In this document: positions 23,880 to 33,460 of the stretch, piece by piece | Layout: every line of letters begins with the position of its first letter | Numbering within the stretch: position 1 is the stretch's first letter | Source: JBCDJI01 sp964351865 | GTDB taxonomy: Bacteria > Verrucomicrobiota > Verrucomicrobiia > Methylacidiphilales > JBCBYL01 | DNA: 64,000 bases | Assembly (NCBI GenBank): GCA_964351865.1 | Contig: CAYGPJ010000020.1 | Coordinates: 7,149-71,148 of the forward strand | Direction of reading: 5' to 3' | Made by a program: the position numbers and the translations under genes | Notes under the pieces: generated by a model | What the model saw: only the letters and a program-made list of their open reading frames with translations | Told to the model about the DNA's origin: nothing | Database searches by the model: none

Positions 23880-25841
23880 TTAATCTTCATTTTTCAGCCA
23901 CTTGAAGGCATAAGGCGCTACTTCGAGCGGATCATAAAGCGAGATTAAATCGCCCTCAAACACGTCCTTGAGAAAATGGGGGAGGACGCCGTCATAAAAG
24001 CCACTGGTGTCTACCATTTGCGGTTGCTCTGAAAAATTTGCCAGCACCAGCACATGATTCGACTCATAGGAGCGCAGGTAGCCCAGCACATGTTCGTTAC
24101 CGGTCAGCAACAACCGGGTCGCATTCCCCATAAAGGCCGGCTGCTTTTGCCGCATCAGAAAAATCCGCTGCACCATTTTAAATATCCTGCGGTGTACCGG
24201 ATCGTCACCACTGGCATCATCCAGATACTCCCAGTTCATGCGCGGACGGTGCACCCAGCGACTATCGTCTGCTTTTTCTTCGGATTCCAGGTAATCGTAA
24301 TCATTCAGCATCCCCCATTCTTCCCCGAGGAAAATGAGGGGCACGCCACCAATACTGCATAAAACGCCGTAAAGCATTTCCATCCGTTTCGTCGCCAGCT
24401 GGATCATCGCTTCATCATTCTGTTCAACCGCTTGCTCCAACCCCGCCAAGGACGCCATGGTGCCGGAAATACGCATATCGCCAGTTTCCTCATTGTACTG
24501 AAAGGGCACCCCGCAGGCAAAAGAACCCGCAAACTTTCCAGTGTAAAACTGATTCAGAAACTGTCGGTGACCTTCCGGATTAATCCCCACCGCCCACGCG
24601 TCTTCGTTATCGAACGACCAACCAATATCATCGTGACAACGTAAATAATTCACCCAGGTGGTGCCGTCCGGCAGGCCATGGCGATGACTTAGCGATTGCT
24701 TGAGCAGGGATGTCTTGCGAGTGGCCAGACTTTCCCACAGTAGTGACATCAACGTCGGGTTGTATGAAATCTGACACTCTTGCGGACTGATGTATTTCAC
24801 CACTTCATCTGGATGCACAATCGCCTCGGATTTAAACACCAATCCCGGCGCAGCGATACGGCAGACGGCATTGAACGCTTGAATCAATAAATGCGCTTCC
24901 GGCAGATTTTCACAGCCTGTCCCCATCTGTTTCCAGATAAACGCCACGGCATCCAAGCGCAATATTTCCACACCAGTGTTAGCCAGAAAAAGCATTTCGG
25001 CCGCCATCGCCCGGAAAACTTCCGGGTTCGAATATTTCAGATCCCACTGGTAGCTGTTAAAGGTCGTCCATACCCATGCTTGCATGCCGGCATGCCAGGT
25101 GAAATTCCCACGTCGCACCGTTGGAAATATTTCACGCAAATTCCGCTCATACTGATCGGGCACCGTCCGATCTTCATAGACATGATAATAATCCAAATGC
25201 TCGCGATCCCCCTCCTGCGCGCGGATCGCCCACGGATGCTCGTCGGAGGTGTGATTAAAAACGAAATCCAACACTAGCGAGATGCCCGCCACCCGTAAAT
25301 CGGTGGCGAGGGCCTGTAGTTCATCCACTGTGCCCAGTTGCGGATCCACCTGACGGTAATCATTGATCGCATAACCGCCGTCGTCTTGTCCCGCCCGCGA
25401 TGCAAAGAGCGGCATCAGATGCAGATAGGTCAGCCCCAAATCTTTGAGGTATGGAATTTTCTCGCGAATCTCATTGAGATTATTTCCGAACAGATCCACG
25501 TAGCAGGAGCCACCCACCATGCGTTCGGAAAGATACCACTCCGGATTATTCTCACGCCGTCGGTCCAGCAGCTTCATCGCTTCCGGTCGCTCCAGCCATG
25601 AATCCACCGCGGTCAGCAGAATGTTTTCCAGATAATAGAAAAAGTCATAGCTCGTTCCATACAACTGGTAGAGCAACTTGAACAGCACCGGCCAATGCTC
25701 TTCCAGACGAGCGTCTATCGTCTGCACTAATACTTCGGCTGAGGATTCGGAGTCGGACGCAGCTTGGATTTTTTCCCGTATTTTGGGATAGATCCGCTTC
25801 AGCGTCCTTTCCGCTTCGTAGGAAAGGTCTAAATCCGGCAT
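23880..25841 (-). CDS. ams: Amylosucrase (GH13_4)
   Basis: A 653-residue enzyme transferring glucose from sucrose to alpha-1,4-glucan, releasing fructose. The all-alpha N-terminal domain (~1-100) is followed by the GH13 barrel with DFVFNHTSDEHPWA, EILRLDAVAFIWK (nucleophile D297), FKSEAIVHPD (acid/base E339) and RCHDDIGW (D404). These residues are each offset by 11 from the catalytic residues of the Neisseria polysaccharea enzyme as I recall them. No signal peptide is present, so it acts in the cytosol. It lies 7 bp downstream of sucrose-phosphate synthase in a two-gene unit, so sucrose may be an intermediate on the way to glycogen-like glucan, as known from halophilic methylotrophs. Confidence 0.93.
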   Translation of the reverse strand: MPDLDLSYEAERTLKRIYPKIREKIQAASDSESSAEVLVQTIDARLEEHWPVLFKLLYQLYGTSYDFFYYLENILLTAVDSWLERPEAMKLLDRRRENNPEWYLSERMVGGSCYVDLFGNNLNEIREKIPYLKDLGLTYLHLMPLFASRAGQDDGGYAINDYRQVDPQLGTVDELQALATDLRVAGISLVLDFVFNHTSDEHPWAIRAQEGDREHLDYYHVYEDRTVPDQYERNLREIFPTVRRGNFTWHAGMQAWVWTTFNSYQWDLKYSNPEVFRAMAAEMLFLANTGVEILRLDAVAFIWKQMGTGCENLPEAHLLIQAFNAVCRIAAPGLVFKSEAIVHPDEVVKYISPQECQISYNPTLMSLLWESLATRKTSLLKQSLSHRHGLPDGTTWVNYLRCHDDIGWSFDNEDAWAVGINPEGHRQFLNQFYTGKFAGSFACGVPFQYNEETGDMRISGTMASLAGLEQAVEQNDEAMIQLATKRMEMLYGVLCSIGGVPLIFLGEEWGMLNDYDYLESEEKADDSRWVHRPRMNWEYLDDASGDDPVHRRIFKMVQRIFLMRQKQPAFMGNATRLLLTGNEHVLGYLRSYESNHVLVLANFSEQPQMVDTSGFYDGVLPHFLKDVFEGDLISLYDPLEVAPYAFKWLKNED

Positions 25842-25848
25842 CAGTTAC

Positions 25849-28002
25849 TTAATCCACTTTGTCGTTCGGTATCCTGATATGATCGAGGAAGTTGTAATAT
25901 TCGATGCCTTCGATAATGCCGGCCGCATGGCATGCCTGGGCAAAATAGACGCGCGGATATTTGCGTAATTTTTCCAGCTCTTGACTGTAATTCCCCACCA
26001 CCACGCCCAGCGTGTTCCCGGAGAGCATGCCTTCATCATTACCGGAATCTCCGGCAATCAGAATGTTTTCCAGCGGAAAGCCCCATTTATAGGCCATGTG
26101 ACGGACACTCAGTCCACTCCCAGCCCGCACCGGGATCACATCCAGATACATACCCAGCGATGAAATCACTTTGGCTCGAATCTTATTTTCCCGCAGGATA
26201 CGACGAATCGCCTCCGGCTTGGGGGCCACCTCTACATCCACATCATAACTGATCTTGTAGGTCGACTGTTCACTACCTTCCTGCATGAACAAACCTTCGA
26301 TCTGACTCAACACCTCGCGTATTTTTTCCGGCTCCCACCGGTGCTGAATGTGCTTATCCCAACTCAAATCCAGCGTGTCTTTACCGTAATAAATCTTTGT
26401 GCCCACTGAGGTGATCATGACATCCGGCTTGGGCATATTCAGCTCCTCCATCAGTTCTTTCACTTCCCGATAGCGGCGTCCGGTCGCAATTCCGAAACCG
26501 ATATTTCCAGCCGCATGGGTGATCAAATCAAAGAACTGATGCATGGCTTCGTCGTCGCCAGTCAGCGTGTTATCAATATCCGCAATGATCAGACGATCAA
26601 TGTCCGGCAGCCGGCGCGTCGCACGGGATGCCGCCATCATCACCGGCTTATCCTCATGTTTGAGCAACTCCTTGATATTGCGCAAATAACAGGTGACATG
26701 ATGCTCCCAGGAATAATGGGCATGCACATTTTCCAATCCGGCTTTCGACCAGTCATTCCAGGTCTCCGGTTCTATCAACCCGCGCAACAACGCCCGCTCG
26801 ATGTCTTTGCTGTCAAAAGGATCGACCAGCAATCCATTCTGACAGTTCGCAATAATATCGCAGGGGCCCCCATTATTCGTGGCAACAATCGGTGCCCCAC
26901 TCGCAGCGGCTTCCAGCAACGTCAGTCCGAACGGCTCAGTCATCGCCGCATTGATGAAGATCCCGCGACGCCGCGTAATCGCGCGATAGAGTGCCGGCAC
27001 GTCACTCGATTCATGCTTCTTGGGATAAGCTACTTTTCCATAGAGGTCGTAAACATCAATCAGGAACAGCACGTTACTGAGCACCCGCTTCTGCCCGGCA
27101 GGCAGCGTCCGCACATCTCCGCGACTGCCCATGATCAGCACCAGATTCGCCTCCCGTTGCAGTTCAGGTGATTTGCCGTAAGTCTCTACCAGCAATTCCA
27201 GATTCTTACGTTCATCCGGTCGCGCCATTGCCACGATCATCGGCTTGCCCGGATCATGCAAAAATCCGTCGATGTCACGTTCCAACTGAGTGGGTTGATC
27301 TTCTTCCCGTGGCGGCCGGAATGAATCCAGATCCACTCCGGGAGGAATCACTTCCATCCGTTCCGGCACGTAGTGTTCATACACCTCATACTGATTCTTC
27401 ACTTCCTGGCGGGTGCTGGTGCAAATCAGCGAACACGTTTCCAGCGCAAACTCCTCAGCTTCAATCCGCGCGCTGATCTGATAGCGCGACTCCACCTCTT
27501 TGAGGCTTGCCCCGGACTCCAGCAGGCGCTCCCGCTTGATGCGTCCCAGCGAGTGCCCGGTAAACACAAAAGGGATCCCCAGCAGTCGTGATAACTGCCC
27601 GCCCCCGTATCCGGCATCCGCGTAATGCCCGTGGATAATATCCGGCGCACTGCTGGTGCGCTGAAAGTAGTTCAGACACTGATCCACAAACATTTCCATG
27701 TAGGGCCAGAGCTTGGTTTTCGGGAGATATTTTTTAGGACCAAATGGAATCCGGATGATACGGGCTTTATCACTGAGTTGTTCCTCCAGGCGTGCGTAAT
27801 CATCGGAAACACTGTCGTCCACCACCTGCCGGGTAATCAGGTCCACCCGTTCCACATCAGGGTTTTTAGCCAGTGTCTGAACTAATTCTAAAACATAGCG
27901 CGTCTGGCCGCCGGTGTCCTCATCTCTGCCCAATTCCAGATTTTCTCCACGGATGAGACCGTGCAGACTGATGTGAGCCATTCTTAATCCTCGTTTACTC
28001 AT
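25849..28002 (-). CDS. sps: Sucrose-phosphate synthase with C-terminal sucrose-phosphatase-like HAD domain
   Basis: A 717-residue protein. Residues ~1-440 are a GT4 glycosyltransferase with the SPS N-terminal signature SLHGLIRGENLELGRDEDTGGQ and the donor-site EPFGLTLLEAAASGAPIVAT. Residues ~470-710 are an HAD sucrose-phosphatase domain with motif I IADIDNTLTGDD (D475, D477), GIATGRRY and GDSGNDEGM, all intact. In Synechocystis SPS this domain has lost its catalytic residues, so here it may be active and the enzyme bifunctional, making free sucrose from UDP-glucose and fructose 6-phosphate (inference). No separate spp gene is seen. Cotranscribed with amylosucrase; a role as osmolyte or glucan precursor is likely. 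Confidence 0.92.
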   Translation of the reverse strand: MSKRGLRMAHISLHGLIRGENLELGRDEDTGGQTRYVLELVQTLAKNPDVERVDLITRQVVDDSVSDDYARLEEQLSDKARIIRIPFGPKKYLPKTKLWPYMEMFVDQCLNYFQRTSSAPDIIHGHYADAGYGGGQLSRLLGIPFVFTGHSLGRIKRERLLESGASLKEVESRYQISARIEAEEFALETCSLICTSTRQEVKNQYEVYEHYVPERMEVIPPGVDLDSFRPPREEDQPTQLERDIDGFLHDPGKPMIVAMARPDERKNLELLVETYGKSPELQREANLVLIMGSRGDVRTLPAGQKRVLSNVLFLIDVYDLYGKVAYPKKHESSDVPALYRAITRRRGIFINAAMTEPFGLTLLEAAASGAPIVATNNGGPCDIIANCQNGLLVDPFDSKDIERALLRGLIEPETWNDWSKAGLENVHAHYSWEHHVTCYLRNIKELLKHEDKPVMMAASRATRRLPDIDRLIIADIDNTLTGDDEAMHQFFDLITHAAGNIGFGIATGRRYREVKELMEELNMPKPDVMITSVGTKIYYGKDTLDLSWDKHIQHRWEPEKIREVLSQIEGLFMQEGSEQSTYKISYDVDVEVAPKPEAIRRILRENKIRAKVISSLGMYLDVIPVRAGSGLSVRHMAYKWGFPLENILIAGDSGNDEGMLSGNTLGVVVGNYSQELEKLRKYPRVYFAQACHAAGIIEGIEYYNFLDHIRIPNDKVD

Positions 28003-28130
28003 AATTTACCTTAGGTGATCGTATTTTTAGTGTTTTGTGAAGTTGTCGATTCCTACTGTAACACAGCCCTCCGCTGCATAATATTATTTTTTACTCCTAA
28101 TCAGCAAAGAGGACTGCTAAATCCTTTCTC

Positions 28131-28511
28131 ATGAATCAACCGGATAAACTAGAAGAAATTTTTCGCCTGCAGGCTGAACTCAACAAACGTATCGGCGTCG
28201 ACCTGGAAAACCTCTCTCAGGAAGAGAAAACCAAATGGGTACTGAACTATTCCCGCGCCATGTCGCAGGAAATGGCCGAACTCATCGATTCCGTTCCGTG
28301 GAAGTGGTGGGCCAAGTATCAGGAATTTGACGAGCAGAACGCACGCGTGGAAGTCATCGATATGTTTCACTTCCTCATCTCGATGGCTCAGACCCTTGGG
28401 ATGACCTCAGAAGATGTTTTTAATGCCTACCTCAAGAAAAACGAAGTCAACCACCAGCGTCAGGAATCCGGGTATAAAGAAAAAGATCACGACGACTCCA
28501 AGCATATTTGA
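28131..28511 (+). CDS. Dimeric all-alpha dUTPase / MazG-like NTP pyrophosphatase
   Basis: A 126-residue cytoplasmic protein that probably hydrolyses dUTP to dUMP and pyrophosphate. The metal-binding pattern is visible as EMAELIDSVPWKWW and, further on, EVIDMFHFLISMAQ, the EXXE and EXXD helices of the dUTPase_2 (Trypanosoma-type) family. The N-terminal LEEIFRLQAELNKRIGVD is also typical. It is divergent from the SPS gene and followed by a palindromic repeat. Confidence 0.8.
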   Translation: MNQPDKLEEIFRLQAELNKRIGVDLENLSQEEKTKWVLNYSRAMSQEMAELIDSVPWKWWAKYQEFDEQNARVEVIDMFHFLISMAQTLGMTSEDVFNAYLKKNEVNHQRQESGYKEKDHDDSKHI

Positions 28512-28561
28512 TTTAGCTACTCACTAATAGATCGTTGCACATGCAATGATGGGTAAAGAAA

Positions 28562-28621
28562 TGTAGGCCGAGATTGCATCTCGGCACTCTTTGAGACGCC
28601 GACATACAATGTCGGCCTACA
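28562..28621. repeat. Palindromic repeat, GTAGGCCGAGAT family, copy 3
   Basis: Arms TGTAGGCCGAGATTGCATCT and CATACAATGTCGGCCTACA. The inner half-hairpin of the right arm has diverged (GACATACAATGTC against GAGATTGCATCTC) yet kept its own complementarity, which points to selection for structure or to recombination between variants. Confidence 0.85.
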
Positions 28622-28652
28622 TTTAAACAGTCATATCCCGTGCAATGCACTC

Positions 28653-30020
28653 CTAATAAACCACCTTCAGTGTCAGTCCGAAGACGTGACGACTGTACTC
28701 ACGCGCCGGAGTATTCCGAATATCGCTCTCCGTCCATTCGTAAACGTAGTCAAAGGCCGCACTTAAATGCTCACTGAAGTGGTAACTGATCCCCAACTTC
28801 GGCGAATAACGTCGCTCCCGACGCTGTCCCGGAAAAAAATCTTCTTCATAAACCTGAAATCCGAGCATGGTCTGAAGTGAACTCAGATCCAGCCCGCCCA
28901 GATCACCTGCATATTTTCGCTGCCAGCTGATATCGTAGAGAATATCTTCAAACATCCCTGCCCCCGCGGAAGAGGGCACCAGAAAACGGGTGTGCTTTAA
29001 CTCAATGCTGTCCCTTGCCGTTGGCGTGAAAGTTACCTTACTGTCCACATACGTGTAGACTTCACTCGCGGGTGAACCTGGCGCGATTCCACTGCCGAAA
29101 TCCCGCAAGTCCGGCGCCACTTCGATAGCCAGTTTTAACCAGGTCAGAGGCTGCCCTTCCAGCCCGACCGGGATGCGGTGAAACGTGTTGGAATAATTGA
29201 CCTGCGCCCCCGCCCGATTCTCCTGATCCTGCGTTCCAAAACGATATCCCGCATAGAGCGTGAGCCCTGACACAAGTTGCCGGCCTAGTTCAATCCCGCC
29301 GGTAATTTCATCACGATCATAGAAATTCTGATAGCCGGGGATATTTCTGTTTTTGATGTAAAAATCTCGGAACTTGGCGTCGTAGCGTCCCCGCAAGAAC
29401 CAGTCTTGATCGACCTCATACTTCACGACGACGTGATGCTTACTGAAGAGTTGATCTCTCCGATTACGGATTTCATAGCCACCAAATGCCGGAGCTCCAC
29501 CTGCCCCCGTCCAGACCACCGATTCATCATTTCCGTCCGTCACATACAACAGAAAACTGGAATCAACGCTCCATTGCTCACCCCATTCCTGATGCCCCTT
29601 GGCCATGAAGCGATGTCTGACATAATTTTCGCCCGACTCATCGTGATAGAAAGCCATATCCGGCGCATAAATCAGTTCCTCGCAGTTTTTGCCCTCCTGA
29701 TACTTAATGCCCAGCACCGGCAGCACGGAGGTAATCCACGACGCCTGATTCGCCTTCGGTCCCTCCGAATACCAGAAAACATTGCTGTCATAGGCCTGAT
29801 GGATACCCACCTCCAGTAATGGCTGCCAGCGATGCTTCGCTCTTTGAGTGCCGGGCGAAACCACACAGTCTTCCATCGCGATCGGTTTCTGCCGATTTCC
29901 CCCATAACTATCTCCCCGTGTTGCTGGCGCTGAGAATAACGATCCCGACAGACCCCAGAAGATCAACATTCCTAATAATGCCCACCCCTGCTTTACCTTC
30001 GAGTGTCCTCCTTCAGTCAT
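28653..30020 (-). CDS. Putative outer-membrane beta-barrel protein
   Basis: A 455-residue exported protein. A signal peptide (VKQGWALLGMLIFWGLSGSLFSA) is followed by alternating amphipathic strands rich in Tyr, Arg and Asp, such as LTLYAGYRFG, LKLAIEVAPDLRDFG, AAFDYVYEW and HVFGLTLKVVY. The chain ends in an aromatic residue, as barrel proteins often do. This fits a 14-18 strand barrel of the BBP2-like kind common in Verrucomicrobiota. No substrate can be inferred; neighbours are a dUTPase and an AspT-type transporter in different contexts. Confidence 0.7.
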   Translation of the reverse strand: MTEGGHSKVKQGWALLGMLIFWGLSGSLFSAPATRGDSYGGNRQKPIAMEDCVVSPGTQRAKHRWQPLLEVGIHQAYDSNVFWYSEGPKANQASWITSVLPVLGIKYQEGKNCEELIYAPDMAFYHDESGENYVRHRFMAKGHQEWGEQWSVDSSFLLYVTDGNDESVVWTGAGGAPAFGGYEIRNRRDQLFSKHHVVVKYEVDQDWFLRGRYDAKFRDFYIKNRNIPGYQNFYDRDEITGGIELGRQLVSGLTLYAGYRFGTQDQENRAGAQVNYSNTFHRIPVGLEGQPLTWLKLAIEVAPDLRDFGSGIAPGSPASEVYTYVDSKVTFTPTARDSIELKHTRFLVPSSAGAGMFEDILYDISWQRKYAGDLGGLDLSSLQTMLGFQVYEEDFFPGQRRERRYSPKLGISYHFSEHLSAAFDYVYEWTESDIRNTPAREYSRHVFGLTLKVVY

Positions 30021-30147
30021 CCTGCCAACTATAATAATAACTTATTCTAAGTAAATAATCTAAGTAGTTTATTTAATCTTAAAGATAAGCATTACCTCCT
30101 AGGGAAACGGGGCTTGAGGATTAAGCTAAGTCGAACACGACTTCTCT

Positions 30148-31758
30148 TCAGGACATCAACTTGACCACCAGCTTGGCGATCAACGTCATGAGAATCAGGG
30201 CTACCGGATAAGCGGTCGCATAGCTGACCACAGGTGCCTGCGAATCCGTCTTGGCCGTGATCGCCCCCAGCGCCGGAGTTGAGGTCATCCCGCCACAGAT
30301 GCCTCCCAGTGCCTGCACCGGCGGAATCTTCAGAATCTTGACCGCAAATAAGTAGCCGATCACCAGGGGAATGGTGGTCAGCATCACTCCGGTGAAAAAG
30401 AGACTCATCCCCTGCCCCTGCAAGGTTTCCACCAGCGCACCGCCCCCTTTCACCCCGGCATCCGCCAGAAACAGCACCAGCCCAAATTCCTGTAGCAGCA
30501 CGCGTGTCGCTCTGGGGATGTGTCCGACAATTCGACCCACCCGACCAAAATGTCCCAGCACCAGTCCAGCCAGCAGCGGACCGCCAGCCAAGCCCAGCGT
30601 GATCGGCGAACCTCCGGGCAACGCAAACGGAATAATGCCCACCAGAATCCCCAGCGCCAACCCCAACGATAGCGAGAGTAGATCCGTCTCTCCGATCGCG
30701 CTGGCCCGGTGACCGATCACAGTAGCAAACCGACCAATTTGTTTCTGCTCACCGACGATGGTGAGCATATCATTCGATTCGACGATCGTTTCCGCATTCG
30801 GCACAAACTCCAGACCCAGTCGGTGAATCCGCGTAATCACCACCCCGTAATTTTTAAGCGGCCCCAGCTCACGCAATGACTTCCCGGCGATATCCTTCGA
30901 CGTCACCAACAGCGTTCTGCGTTCATTCTCCACATCCCGTAATAACCGCTGGTCAGAACGTTTCCCGATCAGATCCACCGCAGTCTCCAGTTCCCGGCCG
31001 CGGCCCACCATGAACAGAATTTGATTCTCTTCGAAAACATCCCCATAAGAAAGCGGCACCAGGGTTCCATTCCGGAAGACACGTGAAATCTGGCAGGCAT
31101 TAAAATGATTAATGCCTGACTCGTTGATCTTCTTGCCGTAGAGATTCGGATTGGTCACCTCCACCAGCACCGTATGCACCTGAGCGTCTTTAGCCTGCGG
31201 GTCGTCATCGTCTTTCACTGAAAGATCGAGCTTCAGTATCCGGGGCAAGGCCTGCACAAACAGCACCACCCCGATCACTCCGAACGGGTAGGCAATCCCG
31301 TAACCGATCACGAGAGCAGAATCCCCGGCGGATTTCAACGCTTCATTAGCGGCCGCCAATGCCGGCGTGCTGGTCAGAGAACCCGCAAAAATACCCGCAA
31401 TCAAATCTCTGGGAATATCAAATAACTTACCCGCCGCTACCGCCAGAATAGCGCCACTCCCGACGATCACCGCACTTAAAACTGCCAGACTGCTGCCTTC
31501 TCGTCGGATCGCTGCAAAAAAACGACCACCAGCCGCGATCCCCACACAATACACGAAGAGCACCAGCCCGAAGGTGCCCACGCCCCCGGGAATGCCATAA
31601 CCCAAGTGACCAAACAGCAAGGCCACAAACAAAACTCCTGAACTTCCCAGGTTGATTCCTTTGATAGAGATCTGCCCCAACGCCAGCCCCAGTCCAATGA
31701 TTAGAAATAAGGCAATCAGGGGATTTCCTAGAATCTCATGTAATACCGGGTTATTCAT
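30148..31758 (-). CDS. AspT/YidE-family transporter with RCK_C domains
   Basis: A 536-residue inner-membrane protein. Two blocks of hydrophobic helices (residues ~5-180 and ~365-535) flank two soluble TrkA-C/RCK_C domains (~195-275, GKKINESGINHFNACQISRV; ~280-355, GKSLRELGPLKNYGVVITRI). Each half carries the duplicated motif seen as GSLTSTPALAAANEAL and GGMTSTPALGAITAKT. This is the aspartate:alanine exchanger layout (TC 2.A.81). The substrate is probably a dicarboxylate or amino acid; it cannot be read from sequence. It is a single-gene unit. Confidence 0.85.
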   Translation of the reverse strand: MNNPVLHEILGNPLIALFLIIGLGLALGQISIKGINLGSSGVLFVALLFGHLGYGIPGGVGTFGLVLFVYCVGIAAGGRFFAAIRREGSSLAVLSAVIVGSGAILAVAAGKLFDIPRDLIAGIFAGSLTSTPALAAANEALKSAGDSALVIGYGIAYPFGVIGVVLFVQALPRILKLDLSVKDDDDPQAKDAQVHTVLVEVTNPNLYGKKINESGINHFNACQISRVFRNGTLVPLSYGDVFEENQILFMVGRGRELETAVDLIGKRSDQRLLRDVENERRTLLVTSKDIAGKSLRELGPLKNYGVVITRIHRLGLEFVPNAETIVESNDMLTIVGEQKQIGRFATVIGHRASAIGETDLLSLSLGLALGILVGIIPFALPGGSPITLGLAGGPLLAGLVLGHFGRVGRIVGHIPRATRVLLQEFGLVLFLADAGVKGGGALVETLQGQGMSLFFTGVMLTTIPLVIGYLFAVKILKIPPVQALGGICGGMTSTPALGAITAKTDSQAPVVSYATAYPVALILMTLIAKLVVKLMS

Positions 31759-31893
31759 TAATTTAGCTTATAATTAACATCCGGAGGTTTGGAAAGAAAA
31801 ATGGAGCCGGTGTCCGTGTCGATAATCCTAAAACGATGAAGAGCCCGCATTCATCACAAACATGGTTTGAGATGGATGCGTCTGGCCGGGGGG

Positions 31894-32979
31894 CTAGCGC
31901 GTATAGGGTTCGATCGCTCGGGCCTGGTCATGCTCACTCACGAAAGCATCCCGCTCGATGGAGGACTTGAAAAGATACACGGCATAGCCCCCCCAACCAC
32001 CTCCACTGTATTTACGGGCGGTAGCCCCGGGTGCCTCAGGCAATGCCTTCATCCCTTCATTGAGCTGTGCCTGATAACTCATATTCACTGCCTGTGCCAA
32101 TTTTTCCAAATCCGATGTGTAAACCGCGTCTGCAGCACACCTGCCGGCCTCGAAAATGAGATCATAATTGCGAGGGTTCTCTACGATAACTGGCGTATCG
32201 TGTTCGATTTCCATATAGCGCAGCGCCATCATCCCGTGGAGTATCCGCGCATTCTGCTTGAAGAGTAGCTCAGGTTGATCTCCGCTAGCCCAGACACATA
32301 ATCCGGTTTCGCGGATGATGGCAGGGTCCTGCCATCCCACTCCCAGGTCAAGCTCACTAGCCACTCCATCTTCACCGTTGAGCAAGGCCCAGGCCCCGCT
32401 GCCACCCAACCCGGAATTACGCTGATAGTCCCAGTTCCGTAGCGAAACCATGGGCGAAATAGCACAGTTCACTATCTTCCCACCTGCGCGGGCAAAGCGC
32501 GGCACGTCCAGCCACCCTCCGGCAAAATCAACCCGCAAGGGGGATTCGAGCGGGGCACGTATCCATTTCACAATTCCCGAAGTCGATACTGGAGAAAATT
32601 GTGGCGGGGTCTTCGGCAACCGGACGTATTCGGCTCCCACCTGTGCGCATAGCGCCTGCTTGTCAGCGGCGTATTGATCATCCTCAGTCACCGCCAGAAT
32701 GTCCGGACGAATCCTCAGAAAATGTTCCTTGAAATCCAGTCCCGGTTCGGTTCCCTCTCCGATCACCACCTCATCGACCACATCCAATGCGACCAGTACT
32801 GCCTGCTTGTGCTCCTACGGGATCGAGGTCCGGCGTTGTTTATGGTCCCACAGCACCTCATCAGAGGCAAAGCATACCGTCAGATGAGTGCCCAGTGCCT
32901 TCGCTTCCCTGAAAAATTGTACATGTCCAGCATGTAGAATGTCGTAGCACCCGGAAACAAAGATTTTTTTCGTTCGCAT
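31894..32979 (-). pseudogene. Nucleotidyltransferase-GHMP kinase fusion with in-frame TAG
   Basis: The full frame runs from ATG 32979 to the stop at 31894, 361 codons, interrupted once by TAG at 32815-32817 (codon 55). The first 54 codons encode the start of an HxGH nucleotidyltransferase (KKIFVSGCYDILHAGHVQFF). The frame continues without shift after the TAG (EHKQAVLVALDVVDEVVIGE) and enters a GHMP sugar kinase (LRVDFAGGWLDVP, ATP loop SGLGGSGAWAL, GWQDPA, SGGGWGG). The intact gene would phosphorylate a sugar at C1 and activate it to an NDP-sugar. The rest of the gene shows no other lesion, so the mutation is recent, is read through, or is a sequencing error. A TTG at 32787 cannot restore the first domain. 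Confidence 0.75.
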
Positions 32980-33095
32980 AGAATCAACAAAAAAGTATAG
33001 CCTGCCACAATGATGTCAGTCATAAAATAAACCACTCAGCGAGTTTCAGTTACATCCTCAATACCTCATTCACTATCATCATCTGAAACGCAAAA

Positions 33096-33126
33096 AAAGC
33101 CTGACAGTGGCTTACTGTCAGGCTTT
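33096..33126 (-). terminator. Intrinsic terminator for the small Cys-rich protein gene
   Basis: AAAGCCTGACAG pairs with CTGTCAGGCTTT around a 7-nt loop. On the minus strand it is followed by a run of seven T, 25 bp after the stop at 33151. Confidence 0.85.
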
Positions 33127-33150
33127 CGCATAAAAGAGTTTACCGATCCG

Positions 33151-33360
33151 TTAAGATTTTTTCTCTTCGGTCTTCTCGGACTTCTCAGTATCTTTTTTGT
33201 CTTTCTTCTTTTCTTTGTCCTTACAGCATTCTTTTTCGCCTTCCTTTTTCTCATGCTTCTCGCCAACACCGCAGGTGCCACAGTGAGCAGATGCCATCGG
33301 AGCGGCCAAGGTTAATGCCATCACAGCACATAGTGATAATGTAATTTTGATCGTTTTCAT
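33151..33360 (-). CDS. Small exported Cys/His/Lys-rich protein
   Basis: A 69-residue protein with a clear signal peptide (MKTIKITLSLCAVMALTLAA, cleavage near ASA-H). The mature peptide of ~43 residues starts HCGTCGVGEKHEKK, contains ECCKD and ends in an almost purely Lys/Glu/Asp/Ser/Thr tail. The Cys and His cluster suggests metal or redox binding in the periplasm (inference). No known family is assigned. It has its own strong terminator, so it is expressed as a single gene. Confidence 0.7.
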   Translation of the reverse strand: MKTIKITLSLCAVMALTLAAPMASAHCGTCGVGEKHEKKEGEKECCKDKEKKKDKKDTEKSEKTEEKKS

Positions 33361-33460
33361 AACCCGATTAACCTACACCATCACGACATAAGTAAACCGA
33401 CTAAATGAAATTCATTTTTTGATCCCGTTTTTTGAAGACGTTTGAAGACGTTATGGCTTT

